A DNA stretch of 64,000 nt from Capnocytophaga sp. (GTDB taxonomy: Bacteria; Bacteroidota; Bacteroidia; Flavobacteriales; Flavobacteriaceae): the NCBI GenBank assembly GCA_030530525.1, contig JAUMUT010000002.1, forward strand, positions 62,001 through 126,000, given 5' to 3'. The stretch's first letter is position 1. Each line of letters opens with the position of its first letter. The position numbers and the translations under genes were made by a program. Shown piece by piece: positions 42,356-51,268 of this stretch. The notes beneath the pieces were generated by a model that worked only from the letters and a program-made list of their open reading frames with translations, was not told the DNA's origin and did no database searches.

Positions 42356-43003
42356 ATGGGACTAACAAAAAAAGATATAAAATTAGTAACCGACCCGCTA
42401 TGGGATAATAACCCCGTAACGGTACAGGTATTAGGTATCTGTTCTGCTTTGGCTATTACTGCCCAACTGAAAGCAGCTATCGTGATGAGTCTTTCCTTTA
42501 CCTTTGTATTGGTAATGGGGAACGTAACTATTTCATTACTTAGAAATGTAATTCCGCCTAAAATCCGTATCATCGCACAGCTTATCGTTGCTGCGGCTTT
42601 GGTAATTGTGGTGGATTTTGTACTGAAAGCCTTTGTATATGACCTTAGCAAACAGCTATCGGTATATGTAGGGCTTATTATTACCAACTGTATCCTGATG
42701 GGACGTTTTGAAGCATTCGCTTTGGGTAATCCGCCAAAAGAATCTTTCTTAGATGCCTTAGGAAATGGTTTCGGATATTCTGTGGCGTTGCTTATTGTAG
42801 CGTTTTTCCGTGAGCTTTTAGGTTCAGGTACTTTGCTCGGTTTCCAAGTATTGGGCGATCCTATCAAGAAAACAGGAGCATATGCTTTAGGATATGAAAA
42901 CAACGGGTTTATGCTACTTGCTCCAATGGCTTTGGTAACCTATGGAATTGTGGTATGGGTACAACGCTCACGCAATAAATCACTAATAGAAGACAGTCAT
43001 TAA
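42356..43003 (+). CDS. nqrD: Na+-NQR subunit D
   Basis: 215 residues with six predicted transmembrane helices. It begins GLTKKDIKLVTDPLWDNNPV. The conserved half-membrane motif around GICSALAITAQ and the YVGLIITNCILMGRFEAFAL segment mark NqrD. Together with NqrE it forms the inverted pair that holds an intramembrane iron centre. Confidence 0.96.
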   Translation: MGLTKKDIKLVTDPLWDNNPVTVQVLGICSALAITAQLKAAIVMSLSFTFVLVMGNVTISLLRNVIPPKIRIIAQLIVAAALVIVVDFVLKAFVYDLSKQLSVYVGLIITNCILMGRFEAFALGNPPKESFLDALGNGFGYSVALLIVAFFRELLGSGTLLGFQVLGDPIKKTGAYALGYENNGFMLLAPMALVTYGIVVWVQRSRNKSLIEDSH

Positions 43004-43023
43004 TCATTTAAAAAGAAAAGAAA

Positions 43024-43761
43024 ATGTTAGAATATTTAACACTGATTTTTAAATCTATATTCGTTGAGAATATGATTTTCGCTACCTTCTTAGGTATGTG
43101 TTCCTACTTGGCTGTATCTAAAAAAGTATCTACTGCATTAGGGCTTGGTATAGCTGTTACGGTAGTGCAAGTACTTACCGTACCAATGAACTGGCTTTTG
43201 AATGAATATATTCTTAAAGAAGGTGCTTTGGCTTGGTTAGGCGAAGAGTACGCAAGTTATGATTTAAGTTTCTTAACTTATATTTTATTTATCGCTACGG
43301 TGGCTACAATGGTACAATTATTAGAGATTATCGTAGAGAAATTCTCTCCATCGCTCTATAATTCATTGGGTATCTTCTTACCTCTGATAGCAGTAAACTG
43401 TGCTATCTTAGGAGGATCGCTCTTTATGCAATCTCGTTCAGAAATTATTCATTCTTTTGGTCTTTCCGTAGCTTACGGATTTAGTTCAGGATTGGGTTGG
43501 GCAATAGCCATCTTAGCATTGGCAGCTATTCGTGAGAAAATACGTTATTCACACGTACCTGCTCCTTTGCGTGGTTTGGGTATCACTTTCATTATCACAG
43601 GGCTTATGGCTATTGGCTTTATGAGTTTTGGTGGTATGCTAACAGGTGGTAGTAGCAAAAAAGAAGAAGCTCCTAAACAAGAAACCACTATCCAACAAGA
43701 AGTTAAAACAGATAAATTAGCCAATAACACAAAAGATTTAAGCAATGATATTAGCAAGTGA
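43024..43761 (+). CDS. nqrE: Na+-NQR subunit E with a C-terminal tail
   Basis: 245 residues, about 40 more than the usual length near 200. Residues 1-205 are a normal six-helix NqrE ([37 protein letters not shown]). From about 210 a hydrophilic Lys/Glu/Gln-rich tail follows ([13 protein letters not shown] to the end). The tail overlaps the nqrF start by 17 bases. It may be a real extension, or the product of a shifted stop codon that now runs into nqrF. Confidence 0.94.
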   Translation: MLEYLTLIFKSIFVENMIFATFLGMCSYLAVSKKVSTALGLGIAVTVVQVLTVPMNWLLNEYILKEGALAWLGEEYASYDLSFLTYILFIATVATMVQLLEIIVEKFSPSLYNSLGIFLPLIAVNCAILGGSLFMQSRSEIIHSFGLSVAYGFSSGLGWAIAILALAAIREKIRYSHVPAPLRGLGITFIITGLMAIGFMSFGGMLTGGSSKKEEAPKQETTIQQEVKTDKLANNTKDLSNDISK

Positions 43762-45058
43762 AATATTAACAACTATTACGGTAACGGTGATAGGGTTATT
43801 AGTGATAATCCTGTTGTTAGTGGCAATTTTGCTTTACGTAAAACAGAAGCTAACCCCATCGGGACCTGTAAAAATAACTATTAATAAAGAAAAAGTAATA
43901 GAAGTGCCTATTGGAGGCTCATTACTTTCTACTTTGGGTAACGAGAAAATTTTCTTACCATCAGCTTGTGGTGGTAAAGGCTCTTGCTTGCAATGCGAAT
44001 GCCACGTACACGAAGGAGGAGGAGAAGCTCTTCCTACCGAAACCCCTCACTTTACTAAAAAAGAACTAAAAGAAGGAATACGTTTGGCTTGCCAAGTGAA
44101 AGTAAAACAAGATATGGATATAAGCGTCCCTGAGCAAGTATTTGGTATCAAAAAATGGGAAGCTACCGTAGTACGTAATTATAACGTAGCCTCATTTATC
44201 AAAGAGTTTGTGGTAGAAATCCCTGAGGATATGGATTACAAACCAGGTGGATATATCCAAATTGAAATCCCACCTTGTGAAGTAAAATACTCTGATATCG
44301 ACATTACAGCTCACCCTAAAGAACACCCAGGTGAACCTGATAAGTTTAAAATGGAATGGGATAAGTTCAAACTATGGCCTTTGGTGATGAAAAATACAGA
44401 ACTTGCGGAACGTGCCTACTCTATGGCTTCTTATCCTGCTGAAGGGCGTGAGATTATGCTAAACGTACGTATCGCTACCCCTCCGTTTGACAAAGCCAAA
44501 GGAGGCTGGATGGATGTAAATCCGGGAGTTGCGTCATCATACATCTTCTCCCGCAAGCCTGGTGATAAGGTAACTATCTCTGGTCCTTATGGTGAGTTCT
44601 TCATTAATGAATCTGATGCTGAGATGTTGTACGTAGGTGGAGGTGCAGGTATGGCACCTATGCGTTCGCACTTGTACCACTTATTCAAAACCTTGAAAAC
44701 AGGACGTACTGTAACTTACTGGTATGGAGGTCGTTCAAAACGCGAGTTGTTCTATGTAGAGCATTTCCGCGAATTAGAGCGTGAGTTTCCTAACTTCAAG
44801 TTCTTCATTGTACTTTCTGAGCCACTACCAGAAGACAATTGGAAAGTGAAGAAAGACATTCACGATACTGAAGGTGATGGTTTCTTAGGTTTTGTTCACA
44901 ATGCTGTAATTGAACAGTATTTGAGCAAACACGAAGCACCCGAAGATATTGAATTGTACTTCTGCGGTCCTCCAATGATGAACAAAGCAGTTCAGAAAAT
45001 GGGACAAGATTTCGGTATGCCCGATGAAAACATTCGTTTCGACGACTTTGGTGGTTAA
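43745..45058 (+). CDS. nqrF: Na+-NQR subunit F (NADH dehydrogenase subunit)
   Basis: 437 residues. One N-terminal transmembrane helix (about 8-31) comes first. A 2Fe-2S ferredoxin domain has ligands C75, C81, C84 and C116. A ferredoxin-reductase FAD domain has [11 protein letters not shown], and an NADH domain has [15 protein letters not shown] and [14 protein letters not shown]. It accepts electrons from NADH and is the entry point of the pump. It starts inside the end of nqrE (17-base overlap), giving translational coupling. G+C is relatively high (27 of 60 in 44641-44700). Confidence 0.97.
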   Translation: MILASEILTTITVTVIGLLVIILLLVAILLYVKQKLTPSGPVKITINKEKVIEVPIGGSLLSTLGNEKIFLPSACGGKGSCLQCECHVHEGGGEALPTETPHFTKKELKEGIRLACQVKVKQDMDISVPEQVFGIKKWEATVVRNYNVASFIKEFVVEIPEDMDYKPGGYIQIEIPPCEVKYSDIDITAHPKEHPGEPDKFKMEWDKFKLWPLVMKNTELAERAYSMASYPAEGREIMLNVRIATPPFDKAKGGWMDVNPGVASSYIFSRKPGDKVTISGPYGEFFINESDAEMLYVGGGAGMAPMRSHLYHLFKTLKTGRTVTYWYGGRSKRELFYVEHFRELEREFPNFKFFIVLSEPLPEDNWKVKKDIHDTEGDGFLGFVHNAVIEQYLSKHEAPEDIELYFCGPPMMNKAVQKMGQDFGMPDENIRFDDFGG

Positions 45059-45076
45059 TCACTACCTATATAAAAC

Positions 45077-45110
45077 AAAAATCCGACTTAGCAATAGGTC
45101 GGATTTTTTT
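45077..45110 (+). terminator. Intrinsic terminator of the nqr operon
   Basis: An 11-bp stem AAAAATCCGAC / GTCGGATTTTT has a 10-base loop and T run. Confidence 0.88.
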
Positions 45111-45503
45111 TATTTATAAAATATTGATTTTCAGATGTAAATAAAAATTATTTTACATATAATATATATGATAATTTGTAAGTAATAATATTTTTATAAA
45201 TAAAATTAAATCATTCTAAAATTTGTAAAAAAAGCACGAGAAAATAAAAAAATAGATAAAAAAAAAGAAGATTTTTTATTTATTGGAAAAATAATAATAT
45301 GACTAATATCATTTTAAAAACAAATATATATCATTAAAAAAAATTAACAGCTATTTTATGTTAAAATTTAAGAAGTTAAGAGAATGATGTTTATTTTGTA
45401 ATGGTTTGAATTTTAGCATTTTATAATCTTATAAAGGAATAAAATACCTGTTAATCTTTTTAATTTAGATTTAATATATATTTCACAGAATATGTATATT
45501 TTA
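45111..45503. other. Gene-free AT-rich stretch upstream of nrfH
   Basis: About 390 bases, strongly A/T-rich, without a coding frame, tRNA or strong hairpin that I can support. A palindrome of the FNR type (TTGAT-N4-ATCAA) was looked for and not found. It may carry regulator sites for the nitrite reductase operon. Confidence 0.5.
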
Positions 45504-45535
45504 TTTGTACAGATAAAATAAAAATTGTACGTTTG
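45504..45535 (+). promoter_or_regulatory. Promoter of nrfHA
   Basis: TTTG at 45504-45507, a 20-base spacer and TACGTTTG at 45528-45535 lie 33 bases before the nrfH ATG. Confidence 0.75.
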
Positions 45536-45568
45536 TAGCAAGAAAAAACACGAAATCAATATACAAAA

Positions 45569-46180
45569 ATGGCGACAACAAATACAACAACAAAGCCTAT
45601 TGTAGAAAAGAAAAAACGATTTTTTCGTTACCTAATTCCTTCGTTGGTAGGAGTGTTTTTAGGTCTGGCAGGATATGTTTTCTATATTTCAAAGGCGCAT
45701 TCTTATCTTTCGGATGACCCAAAAGCGTGTGTCAATTGCCATATTATGGCTCCTGAATATGCTACTTGGTTTCATTCTTCTCACGGACGAAATACAGTGT
45801 GTAACGACTGCCACGTGCCACACGATAATTTCTTTCGTAAATATTATTTCAAGGCAAGTGATGGGCTTCGGCACGCAACAATGTTCACTTTCCGTATGGA
45901 GCCACAAGTGATAAAAATGCACGCACCTGGGCAAATGGTAGTACAAGAAAATTGTATTCGTTGCCACAATCAGTTAAATTCTGAAGTGCATACAGGGAAA
46001 GTTACTTCACAAATGGCACATAAAGATGAAGGACGACTTTGTTGGGAATGCCACAGAGAAGTGCCACACGGAAGAGTCAGAGGGCTTAGTACCGTTCCTG
46101 ATGCTCAGGTTCCTATTCAAGACGATCCTATACCAGAATGGCTTGAAAATATGGTAAAAAGCGAACAAAAAGGTAAATAA
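45569..46180 (+). CDS. nrfH: Cytochrome c nitrite reductase small subunit NrfH
   Basis: 203 residues. A single N-terminal membrane anchor (about 20-40) is followed by four CxxCH heme sites at 54-58, 78-82, 129-133 and 158-162. NrfH takes electrons from menaquinol and hands them to NrfA on the periplasmic side. The tail after the last heme (VPIQDDPIPEWLENMVKSE) is charged. It is the first gene of the operon, with nrfA 41 bases later. Confidence 0.96.
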   Translation: MATTNTTTKPIVEKKKRFFRYLIPSLVGVFLGLAGYVFYISKAHSYLSDDPKACVNCHIMAPEYATWFHSSHGRNTVCNDCHVPHDNFFRKYYFKASDGLRHATMFTFRMEPQVIKMHAPGQMVVQENCIRCHNQLNSEVHTGKVTSQMAHKDEGRLCWECHREVPHGRVRGLSTVPDAQVPIQDDPIPEWLENMVKSEQKGK

Positions 46181-46221
46181 ACTAATTAAATTAAGGATAT
46201 ACTAACAACAACTTTATAGTG

Positions 46222-47691
46222 ATGAAAAAGAAAAATTGGTTAATCGCAGGGATATTGGCGGTAGTAACATTCCTTTTAGGGTTACTCGCCAATTCAATAA
46301 TGGGAAGAAAAGTAGAAACAGAAATGATTTCTCAATCTCCTACGGCTGATTTTCAGCAATTTGAAAGCAGAAACGAAATGTGGGGCAAATACTACCCTCG
46401 TCAGTTTGATGCTTGGGAACAAACGGCAGACACTACTTTCCGTTCCAAATATATGAGTAGTGATAATGACGACCTTTTAGCTTTGCGCCCTGAAATGGTT
46501 GTTTTGTGGGCAGGTTATGCGTTTTCTAAGGAATATACAGCGCCACGAGGGCATATGTATACCATACAAGATGTTACGCAGACCCTTAGAACAGGTGCTC
46601 CTACCGATTCTACACATTCGCCTCAACCAGGGACTTGTTGGACTTGTAAAAGCCCCGATGTACCTCGCCTAATGGAAAAAGTAGGTTTAGAAGCTTATTA
46701 TAGCGCACCTTGGGACAAATGGGGAAGTGAAGTAGTAAATCCGCTTGGATGTGCTAACTGCCACGACCACAAAACAATGAATCTTACCATAACACAACCT
46801 GCTTTGGTAGAGGCATTTAACCGACAAGGAAAAGATATTTCCAAAGCTACTCACCAAGAAATGCGTACTTTGGTATGTGCCCAATGCCACGTAGAATATT
46901 ATTTTAAAGGAGATAAAAAATATTTAACCTTCCCTTGGGACCAAGGAACAACAGTTGATGATATTGAAAAATATTATGACGAAGCAGGTTGGACAGATTA
47001 TGTACATTCTGTAAGCCGTACGCCTATCCTTAAAGCGCAACACCCAGATTATGAAATATGGAAAATGGGTATTCACGGACAACGTGGCGTTTCTTGTGCA
47101 GATTGCCATATGCCTTATAATACACAAGGAGGCGTGAAAGTTACTGACCACCACATTAGTAGCCCATTGCGCAACGTAAGTGCAAGTTGCCAAACCTGTC
47201 ACAGACAAAGCGAAGAAGAGCTTAAAAACAATGTATATGAAAGACAAGATGTTATCTTTGGCTTACGTATAAAATTAGAAAAAGAATTAGCAAAAGTACA
47301 TTTTAAAGCTAAATATCTATGGGATAATGGTGCTACCGAAGAGCAAATGAAACCTATTTTATCTTTAATCCGAAGAGCGCAATGGCGTTGGGATTTTGCT
47401 CACTCTTCTCACGGAGCTGTTTTCCACGCTCCTATGGAAGCACAACGTATTCTTTCTGACGGAATGATTTTCGCTATGCAAGCAGAAAATGGCTTAGATG
47501 TGCTTAAAGAAAAACTTAATATAACCGCTCCTTTTGTAATGCCAGACATTAGCACTAAGGAAAAAGCTCAGAAAGTAATTGGCTTAGATATTGAGAAAGA
47601 AGAAAAAGCGAAAAAAGAGTTTCTTAAAAATATTGTTCCGAAATGGATTAAAGAAGCAAAAGAAAAAGGACTCTTAGTAACACAAAGATAA
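46222..47691 (+). CDS. nrfA: Cytochrome c552 ammonia-forming nitrite reductase NrfA
   Basis: 489 residues from ATG 46222 (a GTG directly before it is not needed). A signal anchor is at the N-terminus. The catalytic heme site is CWTCK at 139-143, where lysine replaces histidine as heme ligand. Four normal sites follow at 177-181, 219-223, 292-296 and 323-327. This five-heme pattern is diagnostic of NrfA, which reduces nitrite to ammonium in six electrons. With NrfH it forms a menaquinol-nitrite respiratory chain. Confidence 0.97.
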   Translation: MKKKNWLIAGILAVVTFLLGLLANSIMGRKVETEMISQSPTADFQQFESRNEMWGKYYPRQFDAWEQTADTTFRSKYMSSDNDDLLALRPEMVVLWAGYAFSKEYTAPRGHMYTIQDVTQTLRTGAPTDSTHSPQPGTCWTCKSPDVPRLMEKVGLEAYYSAPWDKWGSEVVNPLGCANCHDHKTMNLTITQPALVEAFNRQGKDISKATHQEMRTLVCAQCHVEYYFKGDKKYLTFPWDQGTTVDDIEKYYDEAGWTDYVHSVSRTPILKAQHPDYEIWKMGIHGQRGVSCADCHMPYNTQGGVKVTDHHISSPLRNVSASCQTCHRQSEEELKNNVYERQDVIFGLRIKLEKELAKVHFKAKYLWDNGATEEQMKPILSLIRRAQWRWDFAHSSHGAVFHAPMEAQRILSDGMIFAMQAENGLDVLKEKLNITAPFVMPDISTKEKAQKVIGLDIEKEEKAKKEFLKNIVPKWIKEAKEKGLLVTQR

Positions 47692-47703
47692 ATGAATTTT
47701 CTA

Positions 47704-47734
47704 ATATAGAGACGCACAAAATGCGTCTCTATAT
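47704..47734. repeat. Strong 13-bp palindrome between nrfA and ccsB
   Basis: ATATAGAGACGCA and TGCGTCTCTATAT form a perfect 13-bp inverted repeat with a 5-base loop. There is no T run, so it is a weak candidate for an intrinsic terminator. It could be an mRNA stabiliser or an attenuation point between nrfHA and ccsBA, or a dispersed REP-like palindrome. Only one copy is seen in this window. Confidence 0.6.
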
Positions 47735-47781
47735 GTATAAAAACAAGCATAATTCTATAAAAAAATACAAAAAAGAACTTA

Positions 47782-48987
47782 ATGAATAATAAGCAATATC
47801 GTTATGCTATCTTTGTAGCACTTATTTCCTTGATTATTGGGCTGTTGGCTCAATATTTTTTAGGAAGTATTTCCAAGAGTTGGTTTAGTTTCCCTTATAA
47901 TATTTTTGCAGGTTTTACGTTTCTTATCCTTGCTACGAGTGTTTTTTTTCTATTCAGGAAAAAAGCATTTATTCAGCATCATTCTTCTGCACCTTTTGCA
48001 ATAGTTACAGTAGCTGTACTTGGTTTTCTTACCATAGGCTTAGGAAGTATAAATTTTAATCCAGCAGAAGCACCAAATTCTTTTATGGCTCGTTTTGGCT
48101 TAGATGACCTTACCAAAACGTGGTACTTTGCTTTGGTTTTCTTTATGGCACTTACCAATTTATGGTTTTCCGTACTTAAACGTTCCGTAGTATATCAACG
48201 GAAAAATATTCCTTTTTTATTGAATCATTTTGGGTTGTGGCTCGTGATGTTTGCAGGAGTTTTAGGGCAAGGAGATATTCTTCGCCTAAAAATGAATTTG
48301 CACAAAGATAAAATAGAATGGCGGGCAACCGATGAGCAGGGTAGAGTAGTGGAACTTCCTATTGCATTGGAACTCAAAGATTTCAGTATTGATATTTATC
48401 CTAATAAATTATTCGTTATAGATACCTTAGGAATGTCGCTTCCTAAGAGCAAGCCCATAGGTTTTATGTTGGAAAAAGAAGGCGAAAGTAGTGTTTTGTT
48501 GGATTGGAAAATAACTCTACATCAATATTTAGAGAAAGCAATTCCAGACACCGATTCTACCTATATAAGCCATACAATGTGGGGAGCTACCAATGCTGCT
48601 TTGGTTACCGTAGAGCATCTTCCTTCTCATAAAAAAACAACCGAATGGATTTCGGCTGGTAATTTCCAATTGCCACCTCGTGCCATTGACCTTGACCCAG
48701 AGCATACCTTAGTGATGGCACCTGCTGAGGCACGCAAATTTCAGTCAGAAGTGTTGGTTTATGAACGAGAAAAAGAAACTATTCGCCAAGAGAAAATAGA
48801 AGTCAATCACCCAATAGAAGTTGCTGGCTGGCGAATATATCAAGTAAGTTACGATGAGCGTATGGGAAGATGGTCAGACCTTAGTGTAGTAGAACTCATC
48901 TCAGACCCTTGGTTACCAGTGGTTTATACAGGAATTTTTATGCTAATTATTGGCGGAATAGCCTTTTTATTTACTAATAGAAAATAA
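47782..48987 (+). CDS. Cytochrome c biogenesis protein, ResB/Ccs1 type
   Basis: 401 residues. Transmembrane helices lie near the N-terminus (about 8-30, 40-57, 70-90, 110-128, 145-160), with a large periplasmic domain from about 165 and a last helix at 376-396 (PWLPVVYTGIFMLIIGGIAF). The motif EVAGWRIYQVSYDERMGRWSDLSVVELISDPWLPVVYTGIF resembles the conserved ResB end. It works with CcsA to deliver heme to apocytochromes c. The ccsA start is 5 bases later. Proximity to nrfHA suggests a dedicated maturation pair, as NrfI is in Wolinella. Confidence 0.88.
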   Translation: MNNKQYRYAIFVALISLIIGLLAQYFLGSISKSWFSFPYNIFAGFTFLILATSVFFLFRKKAFIQHHSSAPFAIVTVAVLGFLTIGLGSINFNPAEAPNSFMARFGLDDLTKTWYFALVFFMALTNLWFSVLKRSVVYQRKNIPFLLNHFGLWLVMFAGVLGQGDILRLKMNLHKDKIEWRATDEQGRVVELPIALELKDFSIDIYPNKLFVIDTLGMSLPKSKPIGFMLEKEGESSVLLDWKITLHQYLEKAIPDTDSTYISHTMWGATNAALVTVEHLPSHKKTTEWISAGNFQLPPRAIDLDPEHTLVMAPAEARKFQSEVLVYEREKETIRQEKIEVNHPIEVAGWRIYQVSYDERMGRWSDLSVVELISDPWLPVVYTGIFMLIIGGIAFLFTNRK

Positions 48988-48992
48988 ATTTT

Positions 48993-49787
48993 ATGTGGGG
49001 ATATTTTAATATAGTTACTTATCTAACCGTGTTTTTGTGGCTTATTTCAGGAACATTTATTTATACAAAAAATAATATACTTCGGCGTATAAGTTTGGGA
49101 ATGAATTTGTTAGCTACATTGTGTATAGGTGTTTTTATGGTGCTTCTTTGGCGAGAATTGGAGCGTCCGCCTTTGCGTACTCTTGCCGAAACACGTCTTT
49201 GGTATGCTTTTTTTATGGGAATTATAGGCTATGCACTTTATCTTCTTTATAAATATAAATGGATATTGAGCTATTCGGCAGGAATGGGAATTGTTTTCCT
49301 TGCCATAACCTATTTGCACCCAGATACGATGAATAAAACTCTAATGCCTGCTCTGCAAAGTGTATGGTTTATTCCGCACGTTATTGTTTATATTTTTGCT
49401 TACGCAATGCTCGGAATGGCTTCATTAACAGCTTTTTACGGAATTTATTGTTATAAAAAAGGAAAAGACACCAAGTCTATTTCTGCTCTTTGTGATCAAA
49501 TTATCAATGTAGGTTACGTATTCCTTACCTTTGGGTTACTTTTTGGAGCGTTGTGGGCAAAAGAGGCTTGGGGACATTATTGGACTTGGGACCCGAAAGA
49601 AACGTGGGCATTCATCACTTGGCTTGGCTATTTGGTGTATATTCACCATAAATATAAACATAAAGAAAAACAGCCTTTGCATAGTTTTATTATTGTAGCG
49701 GTTGCTTTTGTTTTATTGCTAATGTGTTGGTTTGGAGTGAATTATCTTCCTACGGCACAAATGAGCGTACATACCTATTCAGGATAA
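48993..49787 (+). CDS. ccsA: Cytochrome c biogenesis protein CcsA (heme handling, ResC type)
   Basis: 264 residues with eight or so transmembrane helices. The tryptophan-rich heme-binding segment WGHYWTWDPKETWAFITWL is plain, with histidines in the helices around it (for example WFIPHVIVYIFAYAMLG and YIHHKYKHK). Together with the upstream ResB-type gene it forms the system II cytochrome c synthetase. In several Bacteroidota and Campylobacterota these are one fused protein; here they are two genes. Confidence 0.94.
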   Translation: MWGYFNIVTYLTVFLWLISGTFIYTKNNILRRISLGMNLLATLCIGVFMVLLWRELERPPLRTLAETRLWYAFFMGIIGYALYLLYKYKWILSYSAGMGIVFLAITYLHPDTMNKTLMPALQSVWFIPHVIVYIFAYAMLGMASLTAFYGIYCYKKGKDTKSISALCDQIINVGYVFLTFGLLFGALWAKEAWGHYWTWDPKETWAFITWLGYLVYIHHKYKHKEKQPLHSFIIVAVAFVLLLMCWFGVNYLPTAQMSVHTYSG

Positions 49788-49839
49788 AAACAAAATAATA
49801 TTTTAACCAAATTTTCTTTAAAAACAAATAAAAAAATCT

Positions 49840-49847
49840 TATATTTG
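49840..49847 (+). promoter_or_regulatory. -7 box (TATATTTG)
   Basis: TATATTTG lies 36 bases before the beta-barrel gene ATG. Confidence 0.6.
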
Positions 49848-49882
49848 TATTCTAAAAATGAAATTTAAAAAAACTAATTATA

Positions 49883-51211
49883 ATGAATAGACATTTTTTA
49901 TCTCTTGCAATGTTGGGCTTGGGAGTGGTATTTACCAATAAAGCCTTAGCCCAAGAAGAAAGGAACGAAGAGAAGAATACTTTTGAAGTTTCTGCTCAAT
50001 TGCGTCCTCGTTTTGAATATCGTAACGGAGCGTATTTGCCTCTTTCCGAAGGCGAAGCACCTGCTATTTTGGTGAATAACCGAACTCGCCTGAATTTTAA
50101 TTATAAAAATACAGGAAATTACCCAATGCAGTTTTATCTTTCTTTACAAAATGTGAATATTTGGGGGCAAGCACCACAAATACAACCGACAGATAAAACA
50201 GGTGGGCTTTCTGTTTTTGAAGCGTATGCTGTTATTCCTTTGGAAAGTACGAACAAATTTTCTGCAAAAATAGGGCGACAAATGATTGTTCTTGATGATG
50301 ACCGAATTTTCGGATCTTTGGATTGGCACCCAGCAGGAAGAAGCCACGATGCCGTAAATATCAATTGGAATCCTAACGAGCAATGGCAAATTCGTAGTTT
50401 CTTTGCTTATAACCAATCTGCAACAGATGTGTTGAATGTCAATGTTCCCAGTGGGCAATATTTTACCGCAGGAGCAGGGCAAGATTACCAGCATATGGAA
50501 GCTCTTCACGCTCATTATGGCATAAATGCAAATCATCAGCTTTCTTTGTTATTTGCCAATTTGGGCTATCGTACCAATGATAGTGCCGATCAAAATATGC
50601 AAACTTTCGGGGCGCATTATGTTGGTAAAAGTAATTTATTAACTTATGGAGCTACTGCCTATATGCAAACAGGCAAAAATGCAAGTGGAGCTGATAAAAG
50701 TGCTTTCTTACTTGCTGCCAATGTTGGCTATAAATTTTCACCAGTTTTCGGATTAACTGCTGGTGTAGATTATCTTAGCGGAAAAGCCTCTGACGATACT
50801 TCTGCCAAAGACAAAACATTTAATCCATTTAGCGGAACAAATCATAAATTTTATGGTTTTATGGACTATTATTACGTAGGTTTTACGCCTTCTGTGGGCT
50901 TGCTTAACCCTTATCTTACAGCCAATGTTCGCGTAAATAACAAAAGTAATCTTTCGGCTACATATCATTATTTTGCTCCTGGGGCTAAGTATGAGGCTAA
51001 TGGTAAAAAACATAGTAGTTTAGGTAGCGAAATTGATTTGGTGTATAATGTTAAATTACAACCTTTTGTAAGTTTGCAAGTAGGATATTCTACTTATTTT
51101 GTAAATGATGGTGTTAAAAGCCTTAAAAATAGAACCAATACACGCGGTTATCAAGACTGGCTTTGGTGTAGTTTGAATATTAATCCAAAATTATTTTCTG
51201 CAAAATTTTAA
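49883..51211 (+). CDS. Outer-membrane beta-barrel porin (alginate-export-like)
   Basis: 442 residues with a signal peptide ending ALAQ. The body is a run of alternating amphipathic strands (FEVSAQLRPRFEYRNGAYLP, NNRTRLNFNYKNTGNYPMQF, KIGRQMIVLDDDRIFGSLDW) and ends with a terminal aromatic residue (FSAKF) as in outer-membrane barrels. It resembles the alginate-export porin family. The substrate is unknown; following nrf/ccs, a role in nitrite or small-anion uptake is a guess from position only. It has its own promoter. Confidence 0.78.
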   Translation: MNRHFLSLAMLGLGVVFTNKALAQEERNEEKNTFEVSAQLRPRFEYRNGAYLPLSEGEAPAILVNNRTRLNFNYKNTGNYPMQFYLSLQNVNIWGQAPQIQPTDKTGGLSVFEAYAVIPLESTNKFSAKIGRQMIVLDDDRIFGSLDWHPAGRSHDAVNINWNPNEQWQIRSFFAYNQSATDVLNVNVPSGQYFTAGAGQDYQHMEALHAHYGINANHQLSLLFANLGYRTNDSADQNMQTFGAHYVGKSNLLTYGATAYMQTGKNASGADKSAFLLAANVGYKFSPVFGLTAGVDYLSGKASDDTSAKDKTFNPFSGTNHKFYGFMDYYYVGFTPSVGLLNPYLTANVRVNNKSNLSATYHYFAPGAKYEANGKKHSSLGSEIDLVYNVKLQPFVSLQVGYSTYFVNDGVKSLKNRTNTRGYQDWLWCSLNINPKLFSAKF

Positions 51212-51222
51212 TTTATATAATA

Positions 51223-51257
51223 AAAAAAAAGCTATCCGAGTTGGGTAGCCTTTTTTA
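51223..51257. terminator. Intrinsic terminator (probably bidirectional)
   Basis: The stem GCTATCC / GGGTAGC (one G-U) is flanked by A and T runs and lies between the porin gene and dedA. Confidence 0.7.
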
Positions 51258-51268
51258 TTTTTGTATGA

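Noticed and set aside
42340..42903. A 187-codon open frame on the minus strand within nqrD
   Set aside because: It lies wholly antisense to the well-conserved nqrD, has no promoter or family features, and arises from the codon pattern of the sense gene.
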